Positions 10,492-17,783 of a DNA stretch of 39,172 nt are shown here, piece after piece (within the stretch, counting starts at the first letter, position 1; each line of letters starts with the position of its first letter). Under the pieces are notes generated by a model. It did no database searches, was not told where the DNA came from, and saw nothing but the letters and a program-made list of their open reading frames with translations. Source of the stretch: an uncultured Lachnospiraceae bacterium (GTDB lineage: Bacteria > Bacillota > Clostridia > Lachnospirales > Lachnospiraceae); NCBI GenBank assembly GCA_944381745.1, contig CALWMI010000105.1, positions 1 through 39,172 on the forward strand, in the 5' to 3' direction. The translations under genes and the position numbers were made by a program.

Positions 10492-10611
10492 GGAAGAAAG
10501 ATGAGGGAGGGATAAGGGAGAGATGAGGGAGAGATAAGGGAGAGAGATAAGGGAGAGATAAGGAGGAGAGATAAGAGAGGGATAAGAAAGAGATAAGAAA
10601 GAGATAAGGAA
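10479..10611 (+). repeat. Purine-only degenerate tandem repeat after a stop codon
   Basis: About 130 bases of almost pure G and A are built from variants of GAGATAAGG and GAGATGAGG, with the AGATAAG core recurring about eight times. The tract begins in the last codons of the preceding gene and ends just before the next promoter. Because each unit carries TAA or TGA, stops occur in several frames. The opposite strand is pure pyrimidine. Confidence 0.85.
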
Positions 10612-10638
10612 TCTCCTGTGAGGGGATTTTGCGCCGCA

Positions 10639-10667
10639 TTGAAAAAGTGTGAGGGGTATAGTATAAT
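10639..10667 (+). promoter_or_regulatory. Sigma-A promoter for the tyrosine phosphatase
   Basis: TTGAAA (10639-10644) and a perfect TATAAT (10662-10667) are separated by 17 bases. The predicted leader is about 40 bases. Confidence 0.75.
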
Positions 10668-10715
10668 AATCCGCAGATGTGGGGAGAGGTACCAATCTGG
10701 GGAGGAAATGGTCAG

Positions 10716-11669
10716 ATGGCTGAGAATGGGAAGATGGAGACAAGAGACGGCAGGGAGATGGAGAATGGCGAGGGCCGGGACAGGCGTGGAGATGCGGCGG
10801 CCCGCGTGGATATCGACCGGATCCTGACCCGGGAGCTGGGGGCTGGAAGCCGGATCCCCCTGGAGGGGGCGCCCAACACGAGGGATCTGGGCGGTTACCG
10901 GGGAGCGGGCGGCCGGATGGTGAAGCGGCACCGGCTGATCAGAAGCGGCGCCCTCTTCGGGCTTAGCCGGGAGGACGCCCGGATCCTGCGGGAGGAGTAC
11001 GGGCTGGCAGCTGTGGTGGATTTCCGGACGCGGGCAGAGGCGGAGGAACGGCCGGACACCCAGGTGGAGGGTGTCTCCTACGTCAGCCTGCCGGTGCTGC
11101 GGGAGGCGCAGCTGGGCATGACCCATGAGGAGAACCCGGACAGGAAAATTTCCCTGATGGAACTTGTGCAGGATGAATCCACCGACGCCGTGGGGTTTAT
11201 GCAAAAGATTTACGAGGCGCTGGTCCATGATGCCCATGCCCTCAGCCAGTACCGGGAGTTTTTCCAGATCCTGCTCAGGCAGAAGGAGGGGGCGGTGCTG
11301 TGGCACTGTTCCGCCGGGAAGGACCGGGCGGGCACAGCGGCGGCGCTGGTGCTGGAGGCCCTGGGCGTGGAGCGGGAAGTGATCTACCGGGACTATATGC
11401 TGACGAACCTGTACGTGCGGGAGAGGCTTGCGCAGATGCTGGGGCGGGCGGCGAGCCAGGGCGCGGACGAGAGGGCGCTTACAGGCATCGCCGTCATGAA
11501 CTGCGCGAAGAGAGAGTTCCTGGAGTCCGTGTTCGGGGCTATCGAGGCGGATTACGGGGATACCGGGCGCTTCTTCCAGGCGAAGATGGGGCTTGGCCCA
11601 GCGGAGCTGGAGAATTTGAGGGAAAATTATCTTGCCCCTTTTCCACAGAAGCGGGTTGTGTTACAATAA
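10716..11669 (+). CDS. Tyrosine-protein phosphatase (PTP family, lipid/protein phosphatase type)
   Basis: This 317-residue phosphatase is of the bacterial dual-specificity type that removes phosphate from tyrosine or phosphoinositides. The active-site P-loop is HCSAGKDRAG, with nucleophile C198. The family's N-terminal hallmark NTRDLGGYR lies near residue 52, and VVDFRTRAEAEERPD near residue 110 is also typical. ATG 10716 was chosen because GGAGG (10701-10705) sits ten bases upstream; the ATG at 10677 has none. The first 45 residues are charged, variable and probably disordered. No signal peptide is seen, so it should be cytosolic. sufC starts 35 bases downstream, but nothing links the functions. 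Confidence 0.88.
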   Translation: MAENGKMETRDGREMENGEGRDRRGDAAARVDIDRILTRELGAGSRIPLEGAPNTRDLGGYRGAGGRMVKRHRLIRSGALFGLSREDARILREEYGLAAVVDFRTRAEAEERPDTQVEGVSYVSLPVLREAQLGMTHEENPDRKISLMELVQDESTDAVGFMQKIYEALVHDAHALSQYREFFQILLRQKEGAVLWHCSAGKDRAGTAAALVLEALGVEREVIYRDYMLTNLYVRERLAQMLGRAASQGADERALTGIAVMNCAKREFLESVFGAIEADYGDTGRFFQAKMGLGPAELENLRENYLAPFPQKRVVLQ

Positions 11670-11704
11670 GAAGCTGAAAATGCGATTTACGAAGGAGGCA
11701 GAAT

Positions 11705-12430
11705 ATGCTGGAATTACGGAATATCTCCTACGAGGTCAGCGAAGATCAGAAGGAGAAGGATATATTGAAGAATATCAACCTCAAGATTGAGGACCGGTTT
11801 GTGGCGATCACCGGACCCAACGGAGGGGGGAAATCCACCCTGGCTAAGATTATCGCGGGGATTTTGAAGCCCACGGGCGGACAGATTTTCATGGACGGCG
11901 AGGATATCACCGATAAGAATATTACCGAGAGGGCTAAGATGGGCATCAGCTTTGCCTTCCAGCAGCCGGTGCGCTTTAAGGGGCTGACGGTGAAGGACCT
12001 GATTACGATGGCGGCGGGAAAGCCCCTGAGCACAGCCGCCGCCTGTGAGTACCTGTCTGAGGTGGGCCTGTGCGCCAGGGACTATATTGGCAGGGAGGTG
12101 AATGCCAGCCTGTCCGGCGGAGAGCTCAAGAGGATAGAGATCGCCATGGTCATCGCCCGCAAGACGAAGCTGAGCGTGTTCGACGAGCCGGAGGCTGGGA
12201 TCGACCTGTGGAGCTTCAACAACCTGATCCAGGTGTTTGAGAAGCTGCACCAGGAGGTGCAGGGCTCCATCCTTATTATTTCCCATCAGGAGCGGATCCT
12301 GAATATTGCAGATAAGATCGTTGTGATCGCCGACGGGGAGGTGCGGGGCTACGGCAGCAAGGACGAGATCCTGCCGGAGCTTCTGTGTACGTCGGGAAGC
12401 TGCAAATTCTACAGCGAAGGAGGACGGTAA
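11705..12430 (+). CDS. sufC: Fe-S cluster assembly ATPase SufC (minimal SUF/SMS type)
   Basis: This 241-residue ABC-type ATPase energises the SufBC scaffold that builds iron-sulfur clusters in the cytosol. Walker A is GPNGGGKST near residue 38, the Q-loop region FAFQQPVRF near residue 82, the ABC signature LSGGELKR near residue 138, and Walker B SVFDEPEAGID near residue 157. ELKR after the signature and EAGID after Walker B are typical of SufC rather than transporter ATPases. It ends one base before sufB, whose AAGGAGG ribosome site lies in its last codons, so the two are translationally linked. No sufS, sufU or sufD is nearby, which fits the reduced two-gene arrangement found in archaea and many Clostridia. 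Confidence 0.94.
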   Translation: MLELRNISYEVSEDQKEKDILKNINLKIEDRFVAITGPNGGGKSTLAKIIAGILKPTGGQIFMDGEDITDKNITERAKMGISFAFQQPVRFKGLTVKDLITMAAGKPLSTAAACEYLSEVGLCARDYIGREVNASLSGGELKRIEIAMVIARKTKLSVFDEPEAGIDLWSFNNLIQVFEKLHQEVQGSILIISHQERILNIADKIVVIADGEVRGYGSKDEILPELLCTSGSCKFYSEGGR

Positions 12431-12431
12431 C

Positions 12432-13364
12432 ATGGCAAATGTACAGTTAGACGCGATACAGCTGAACCTGCTGGGGCAGGTGGCGGATCTTCACGAGGTG
12501 CCGGAGGGGGCGTACAACATCCGCTCCAACGGGCAGGGCATCGCCCGGAACACCACGGCCAACATCGACATTGTCACCAAGGAGGACAAGCCGGGCATCG
12601 ATATCTATATCAAACCGGGCACGAAGAAGGAGAGCGTCCACATCCCGGTGCTGATGAGCCAGACCGGGCTGAAGGACCTGGTGTACAACGATTTCTATAT
12701 CGGGGAGGATGCGGACGTCACAATCGTGGCCGGCTGCGGCATCCACAATGGAGGCAGCAAGACGTCGGAGCACGACGGTATCCACCGCTTTTTCCTGGAG
12801 AAGAACGCCCGCCTGAAATACGTGGAGAAGCATTACGGCACGGGAGACGGCAACGGCGAGAATATTATGAACCCCACCACCATTATCGAGATGAAGGAGG
12901 GGAGCTATATGGAGATGGACAGCGTCCAGATTAAGGGCGTGGACTCCACCGACCGGATCACGAAGGCCAAGCTGGGCAAGGACGCCACGCTGATTATCCG
13001 GGAGAAGATTATGACCCATGGGAAGCAGGTGGCGAAGACGAGCTTCGAGGTGGATTTGGACGGGGAGAATTCCAGCGCCAACGTCATGTCCCGTTCGGTG
13101 GCCAGGGGAAGCTCCCGCCAGGAGTTCCTGTCCAAGATCAACGGCAACAACGCCTGCGCAGGCCACTCTGAGTGCGACTCGATCATCATGGACTCCTCCA
13201 ATGTGACGGCGATCCCGGAGCTGACGGCCAACCACATCGACGCCAGCCTGATCCACGAGGCGGCCATCGGCAAGATTGCCGGGGAGCAGCTGATCAAGCT
13301 GATGACGCTGGGGCTTACGGAGGCGGAGGCCGAGGCGCAGATCATCAACGGTTTCCTGAAATAG
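12432..13364 (+). CDS. sufB: SufB/SufD-family Fe-S scaffold protein (minimal SUF/SMS type)
   Basis: This 310-residue scaffold subunit partners SufC. It is shorter than the SufB of complete SUF operons (about 470 residues), as expected for the minimal two-protein system. The beta-helix core is visible in the regular GVDSTDRITKAKLGKDATLI and in SSANVMSRSVARGSSRQEFL. NACAGHSECDSIIM near residue 240 contains the conserved cysteines and histidine likely to bind the nascent cluster, and ANHIDASLIHEAAIGKI near residue 265 is the family's C-terminal motif. It is the last gene of the sufC-sufB pair; ddh follows after 94 bases. Confidence 0.92.
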   Translation: MANVQLDAIQLNLLGQVADLHEVPEGAYNIRSNGQGIARNTTANIDIVTKEDKPGIDIYIKPGTKKESVHIPVLMSQTGLKDLVYNDFYIGEDADVTIVAGCGIHNGGSKTSEHDGIHRFFLEKNARLKYVEKHYGTGDGNGENIMNPTTIIEMKEGSYMEMDSVQIKGVDSTDRITKAKLGKDATLIIREKIMTHGKQVAKTSFEVDLDGENSSANVMSRSVARGSSRQEFLSKINGNNACAGHSECDSIIMDSSNVTAIPELTANHIDASLIHEAAIGKIAGEQLIKLMTLGLTEAEAEAQIINGFLK

Positions 13365-13458
13365 AATAGGCATAAGCGTGCGGCAGGAGGGTATGCCGCC
13401 GGGCGGCAGCGCCCTATGCCATATACATCACCATATTTAGAAGAGGGAGAGGATATTT
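13365..13458 (+). promoter_or_regulatory. Structured leader before ddh with two alternative pairings
   Basis: GGCATA at 13369-13374 can pair with TATGCC at 13392-13397 or with a second TATGCC at 13415-13420. GCGGC and GCCGC form another small stem in between. No T-run follows, so this is not a typical terminator. No known riboswitch was recognised. Confidence 0.3.
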
Positions 13459-14445
13459 ATGAGCATTCGTATCGGTATCATGGGCTACGGCAACCTGGGA
13501 AGAGGGATTGAGTGCGCAGTGGCGCAGAACCCGGACATGGAGCTGAAGGCAGTGTTTACAAGGAGAGATCCGGCAGAGGTGAAGATCCTGACGGAGAATG
13601 TGCCGGTGTATCCGGCCGGGAAGGCAGAGGAGATGGCAGGGGAGATCGACGTGCTGGTCCTGTGCGGAGGCAGCGCCACCGACCTGCCGCAGCAGACGCC
13701 CAAGTACGCCAGGCTGTTCAACGTGGTGGACAGCTTTGACACCCACGCCAAGATACCGGAGCACTACGCGGCAGTGGACGCGGCGGCCAAGGAGGGCGGC
13801 AAGGTCGGTATGATTTCCGTTGGTTGGGATCCGGGCATGTTCTCCCTGAACCGCCTGTATGCCAACGCCATCCTGCCGGAGGGGAGCGACTACACTTTCT
13901 GGGGCAAGGGCGTCAGCCAGGGCCATTCAGACGCCATCCGCAGGATTGACGGGGTGAAGGACGCAAGACAGTATACCATCCCGGTGGAGAGTGCCCTGGA
14001 GGCTGTGCGCCGGGGAGACAACCCGCAGCTCACCGTGCGCCAGAAGCACACGAGAGAGTGCTTTGTGGTGGCCGAGGAGGGGGCGGATCTCGCCCGGATT
14101 GAGCGGGAGATTGTCACCATGCCCAACTATTTCGACGAGTATGATACGACCGTACATTTCATCAGCGAGGAGGAGCTGAAGAGGGATCACAGCGGGATTC
14201 CCCACGGAGGCTTTGTCATCCGCAGCGGATGCACCGGCTGGAATAGAGAGAACAAGCATGTGATCGAGTACAGCCTGAAGCTGGATTCCAACCCGGAATT
14301 TACCGCCAGCGTGCTTGTCGCCTACGCCAGGGCGGCTTACCGGATGAACCAGGAGGGGCAGGCTGGATGCAGGACCGTCTTCGACGTGGCTCCGGCCTAC
14401 CTGTCCGCCATGAGCCCGGAGTACATGAGAAGCCACCTGCTGTAA
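13459..14445 (+). CDS. ddh: meso-Diaminopimelate dehydrogenase
   Basis: This NADPH-dependent enzyme reductively aminates L-2-amino-6-oxopimelate to meso-diaminopimelate in one step, a shortcut to lysine and peptidoglycan precursors. At 328 residues it has the normal length. The Rossmann motif is IGIMGYGNLGRGIE at the N terminus. Substrate and cofactor motifs include LCGGSATDLP near residue 72, SVGWDPGMFSLNR near residue 116, WGKGVSQGHSDAIRRIDGVK near residue 148, and HGGFVIRSG near residue 250. A GAGAGGA ribosome site precedes ATG 13459. The gene stands alone between sufB and a lipoprotein gene. Confidence 0.96.
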   Translation: MSIRIGIMGYGNLGRGIECAVAQNPDMELKAVFTRRDPAEVKILTENVPVYPAGKAEEMAGEIDVLVLCGGSATDLPQQTPKYARLFNVVDSFDTHAKIPEHYAAVDAAAKEGGKVGMISVGWDPGMFSLNRLYANAILPEGSDYTFWGKGVSQGHSDAIRRIDGVKDARQYTIPVESALEAVRRGDNPQLTVRQKHTRECFVVAEEGADLARIEREIVTMPNYFDEYDTTVHFISEEELKRDHSGIPHGGFVIRSGCTGWNRENKHVIEYSLKLDSNPEFTASVLVAYARAAYRMNQEGQAGCRTVFDVAPAYLSAMSPEYMRSHLL

Positions 14446-14480
14446 TTTGAGAGGCTGCCTGCTGCGAAGAGGGGACAGAA

Positions 14481-15158
14481 ATGAGGAGAACAGGGCTTGC
14501 CGTCCTGCTGTGCGCCTGGCTTGCCGCGGCGCTGGCAGGATGCGGCGCGGAAGAAGTGCAGGTGGAGGGCGTCAGCGTACTCCAGAGCGAAGGGAAAGAA
14601 GAGGCGCAAGGAGAGTCCAGTAGCGGTCTTCAGGGCGAAGGGAAAGAAGAAGCGCAGGAAGAGTCCAGTAGCGATCCCCAGGGCGAAGGGAAAGAAGAAG
14701 CGCAGGAAGAGGATGGCAGTTATCCCCGGGGCGAAAGGATCGAGGAGCAGAGCTTTACCTTGAACCTGGAGCCGCTGGGGGAAGTGACCTTTGCCTCTTA
14801 TCTGCCGGATACGGGGGAGAATTCCCTAGAGGACGCGGTATTCCTCATTGAGAAGGAGGGGGAAATCCTTCTGCAGCTGCCGGGAGTCTATGAGGACAAC
14901 TGCCGGGAGCAGGAGACATTTTCCAGGGTGGAGGCCGTATCCTTCCCGGACTACAATGGAGACGGCTGCAGCGATATCATCATTATCTGCACGTACCTGC
15001 CGCTCTCAGAAGGCGGGGAGGAATATGCAGAGATACGCTACTATACGGGGGACAGCCAGGGGACGTTTACCTATGAGGCGCAAATGTCCCAGGACGCCAA
15101 TGCGGCGCTGGCCGTCAAGACAATCGAATCTGCCAAAGGGTTTATAGGAGCCGGCTGA
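14481..15158 (+). CDS. Lipoprotein with acidic 16-residue repeats
   Basis: This 225-residue protein has a lipoprotein signal peptide ending in the lipobox LAGC (cysteine at residue 21), so it should be anchored outside the membrane. A Glu/Ser-rich stalk of three 16-residue repeats based on GEGKEEAQEESSSDPQ covers about residues 36-86. The C-terminal domain (from about residue 90) is small and beta-rich. It contains PDYNGDGCSDIIII, a calcium-binding-like loop of the FG-GAP type, and EIRYYTGDSQGTFTYE. The function is unknown; surface sensing or binding is plausible. The stop codon lies within a terminator stem. Confidence 0.75.
   Translation: MRRTGLAVLLCAWLAAALAGCGAEEVQVEGVSVLQSEGKEEAQGESSSGLQGEGKEEAQEESSSDPQGEGKEEAQEEDGSYPRGERIEEQSFTLNLEPLGEVTFASYLPDTGENSLEDAVFLIEKEGEILLQLPGVYEDNCREQETFSRVEAVSFPDYNGDGCSDIIIICTYLPLSEGGEEYAEIRYYTGDSQGTFTYEAQMSQDANAALAVKTIESAKGFIGAG
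14588..14734 (+). repeat. 48-bp coding tandem repeat, three copies
   Basis: Three in-frame 48-base units based on GGCGAAGGGAAAGAAGA encode the Glu-rich stalk of the lipoprotein. The first two differ by a few substitutions and the third diverges at its end. Such repeats often vary in number between strains. Confidence 0.8.
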
Positions 15159-15170
15159 TGAGCCGGCTTC
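15147..15170 (+). terminator. Terminator overlapping the lipoprotein stop codon
   Basis: GGAGCCGGCT (15147-15156) pairs with AGCCGGCTTC (15161-15170), one G-U pair, loop GATG, followed by TATTTTAT. The TGA stop lies at 15156-15158 inside the hairpin. Confidence 0.75.
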
Positions 15171-15211
15171 TATTTTATCATGAGTGCGCCCGGCGGGCGC
15201 GCGTCTCGAAC

Positions 15212-17203
15212 TTATACCTCCGGCAGCTTGGCGCCCAGGGAGGCGAGCTGTCCCACAGAGTCCATGCACTGGGTGACAAGAGAATTGAAATAGAGCCTGT
15301 CGTCCAGCTTGCCGAAGGAACGGAATTCCGGGCCGGAGGTGAGGAAGCTGGTCAGCTCGTTCCGCGTGTAGCTCATGCGCAGGCGGCGGATGGTATCCTG
15401 CATATTCTGGAAGACCTCCCGGAGGATCAGGTTGTCCTCGGGGCTTAGGATGACATGGCCTGTGTGGAGGAAGCTGTACAGCTGCTCCATCTCGGACAGG
15501 AGCTTGCGGTTGACAGGGAGAAGCTGGCTGTAGTAGAGGCGGGCTTCTCTTTTCATGTTCCCGTCAATATATTTCTGAATCTCTTCAGAGACAAGGCCTG
15601 AGCGCACGATCAGCTCCCGGATGATGTTCAGATCGGATTCGGAGTCAAATTTTTTGTAGATTTCCTGCAGCATGCGCAGGTCGATATCGAACAGTTCGTT
15701 GACGCTTTTGCGGAATTCCCCGCTGGTGGTGTTGGGCAGCAGGAAACGGTTGGCCAGGAGGGTGGTGGCAGAAGCCATGAGCACGTAGAGCAGCCGCAGC
15801 CCCATGGCCACCGGGACATCCAGGGAGAGGGTGGTTAAGGACAGGGCGTAGCAGGTGGTGTACATGGGCATCGTCCAGGAGGTGATGGGGGCGTAGTACA
15901 TCAGGAAGGTCATGGCCACGATGATCCCGATGTGGCCGGCCTGGGAGTCAAACACCATGGTCAGCCAGAAGATGATAAACAGGCCGCCGATCGTGCCCAG
16001 TATACGGTTGTTGACCTTCATCAGGCTCTCCTCCGCGTAGGGCATCAGCATGAGGAAGGCGCTCATGGGATACCAGTAGGCGTGCTCCAGGCCAGTGCCC
16101 CGGCAGAAGAGGAAGGAGATACACAGCACGGCAGACAGGCGCAGGGCGAAGCGCAGCTCAAAGAGATCCAGGGACAGACGCTTTGCCTGGCCAGCGCCGG
16201 GGAAGGGCCTGGCGTCCTTAGGCATCTGCCACTCCTTTGTCCGGTGCCCCAGGTGCATTTCCTCCATCTCCTGCAGGGCCAGGAAGAAGAGCTCCAGGAT
16301 ATTTTGCATCCCGTCCTCCTCCCTGGGAGAGGACAGGTGGGAGTTCTCCAGAAAATAGCGTATCTTCTGGCGGAGGCCATGGGTGTCCGCCGGGTTGATC
16401 TGTTGTTCCGCACCGGCGAAGATGGCGGAGAGCCGCTGAAAATAGGCGGCGTCTTCCGGGGAGAGGGAGATGCCTGAGGAGGCATGCTGCTTGACGAAAT
16501 AGTGCAGGCGCTGGAACAGGAGCATAAAGTAATAGTTTGTTTTGCCGTAGCTGTCGGCCAGGTGGATATAGTTCCGGGAGGAATAGATGACCCGGCTCAT
16601 GTGGAGAATCATATCTGGGAACTTGTCGTTTTCCTCCAGGTAATCCTCCCCTGCGGCCAGGCGGCCCAGCACCAGGGAGGCGGTCTTCATGCCCTTGCGC
16701 ACCGTGCCGAAATGCCTCCTGCGGCGGATAAGCCGGGAGTAGAAGAAGAGGGAGACGGCCAGCAGGGCAAAGCAGAAGGTGAGGATCAGGAACTGGGTGG
16801 GCAGCTCCTCTTCGGATACCGGGACGAGCTGCAGGAACACAAACTCCATCGTATAGACATAGTAGGCCTTCGGATTGAACTTGTCCGTCTGGAGGAAGAC
16901 AAGAAGAAAAGGGATGACAAAGTTGAGAAGGCCGCAGAGGGCGAGGCTGCAGGTGGCGAGGAAAGAGGCGCCGCACAGGAGCATCATGATGAGATAGTCC
17001 TTGAGAAGCTCCTTCGGGCGGAAATCCTGGGTGTGCCGGTTGCGGAACAGGAGAGTGATAAAGGAGGGGAAGATCAGATAGCTCATCCCCCATAGGCAGA
17101 GTATGCCAAAGAAGACTGCGAGAGAAAACAGGATTGTGGGCAGGGCCTCCAGCCACTGGCGGCGGATGGAGAGCAGCCTTTCCCGCGATAATTTGCTGGC
17201 CAT
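15212..17203 (-). CDS. FUSC-family integral membrane protein
   Basis: This 663-residue protein has the FUSC (fusaric acid resistance-like) layout: an N-terminal block of hydrophobic helices (residues 15-170), a long soluble helical part, a second membrane block (about residues 350-480) and a helical cytoplasmic C terminus. Members are usually thought to export aromatic acids or other organic compounds, but in Gram-positives the role is not known. ATG 17203 was preferred because GAGGGGAT precedes it at the right distance; the ATG at 17224 has no ribosome site. It stands alone with its own promoter and converges on the lipoprotein gene. Confidence 0.82.
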   Translation of the reverse strand: MASKLSRERLLSIRRQWLEALPTILFSLAVFFGILCLWGMSYLIFPSFITLLFRNRHTQDFRPKELLKDYLIMMLLCGASFLATCSLALCGLLNFVIPFLLVFLQTDKFNPKAYYVYTMEFVFLQLVPVSEEELPTQFLILTFCFALLAVSLFFYSRLIRRRRHFGTVRKGMKTASLVLGRLAAGEDYLEENDKFPDMILHMSRVIYSSRNYIHLADSYGKTNYYFMLLFQRLHYFVKQHASSGISLSPEDAAYFQRLSAIFAGAEQQINPADTHGLRQKIRYFLENSHLSSPREEDGMQNILELFFLALQEMEEMHLGHRTKEWQMPKDARPFPGAGQAKRLSLDLFELRFALRLSAVLCISFLFCRGTGLEHAYWYPMSAFLMLMPYAEESLMKVNNRILGTIGGLFIIFWLTMVFDSQAGHIGIIVAMTFLMYYAPITSWTMPMYTTCYALSLTTLSLDVPVAMGLRLLYVLMASATTLLANRFLLPNTTSGEFRKSVNELFDIDLRMLQEIYKKFDSESDLNIIRELIVRSGLVSEEIQKYIDGNMKREARLYYSQLLPVNRKLLSEMEQLYSFLHTGHVILSPEDNLILREVFQNMQDTIRRLRMSYTRNELTSFLTSGPEFRSFGKLDDRLYFNSLVTQCMDSVGQLASLGAKLPEV

Positions 17204-17239
17204 AAGAAACATCCCCTCTGTCATAAAATGTTTTGATCA

Positions 17240-17268
17240 AGGATAGCATGTTTTTGGGAAAAATACAA
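17240..17268 (-). promoter_or_regulatory. Sigma-A-like promoter for the FUSC gene
   Basis: On the minus strand TTGTAT (17263-17268) and TATCCT (17240-17245) are 17 bases apart, about 37 bases upstream of the chosen ATG. Confidence 0.5.
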
Positions 17269-17318
17269 AGCCTTTTGGCAGAATCTGGCAGGTGAATAAC
17301 AGGAAGAATTGGACGTCC

Positions 17319-17347
17319 TTGCCGCTGGAACTGGAAGATGGTATAAT
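17319..17347 (+). promoter_or_regulatory. Sigma-A promoter for the small Rpn-like protein
   Basis: TTGCCG (17319-17324) and a perfect TATAAT (17342-17347) are 17 bases apart. An in-frame TAA inside the -10 shows that no longer coding sequence reads into the gene. Confidence 0.6.
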
Positions 17348-17403
17348 CAAAGGACAGCCGCCCAGCCATGGAGAAGCGGAAGATTTTGTCGGAGGAATTC
17401 GGC

Positions 17404-17631
17404 ATGGAGATGAGTGGAGATTTGGAAAGCGAGGTGCGGGATATGTGTAATCTAAGCCAGGGAATATTGGAAAGAGGGCTCCAGCAAGGTGAGCGGAATG
17501 CGAAGCGCAAGACGGCCTGGAACCTTGCAGGGATGGGGATGCCGGCGGAGAAGATCGCCCAGGCAGTGCAGGAGTCGGTAGAGCTTGTAGAGGAATGGCT
17601 GAAGGAATCGAGAGGGCAAATAATAGAATGA
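17404..17631 (+). CDS. Small protein matching the C-terminal region of Rpn/YhgA-type nucleases
   Basis: This 75-residue protein matches the C-terminal region found in Rpn family (PD-(D/E)XK, 'recombination-promoting nuclease/putative transposase') proteins. VRDMCNLSQGILERGLQQGE is the characteristic stretch, followed by a helical segment (MGMPAEKIAQAVQESVELV) like those that end these proteins. The nuclease domain is absent, and an in-frame stop lies just upstream. ATG 17404 was chosen because GGAGGA (17391-17396) lies seven bases before it; ATG 17368 has no such site. A promoter and a following terminator suggest it is expressed. It may be a decayed remnant or a solitary counterpart of the small proteins encoded inside rpn genes that inhibit the full-length nuclease. 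Confidence 0.6.
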   Translation: MEMSGDLESEVRDMCNLSQGILERGLQQGERNAKRKTAWNLAGMGMPAEKIAQAVQESVELVEEWLKESRGQIIE

Positions 17632-17665
17632 GGCAGCCGTCTGGAAGATAGCTGCAGGAAGGGGC

Positions 17666-17712
17666 GCCTGGCCGGAGGTTCTGCCGTAGGAACCAAGGCC
17701 GGGCCTTTTTTT
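17666..17712 (+). terminator. Terminator after the small Rpn-like gene
   Basis: An extended hairpin: GCCTGGCC (from 17666) pairs with GGCCGGGC, with an inner GGTTC/GAACC stem, followed by a run of seven T. Confidence 0.75.
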
Positions 17713-17783
17713 GCAAAAAATACTGGATTTTGTCCGGAGGAGAGGTATAATAGGCATGTTTGATTTGATGATTTGGATGGACG

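Noticed and set aside
16218-17696. 492-codon minus-strand frame over FUSC and the Rpn-like gene
   Set aside because: Overlaps two better-supported genes in other frames and has no recognisable motif.
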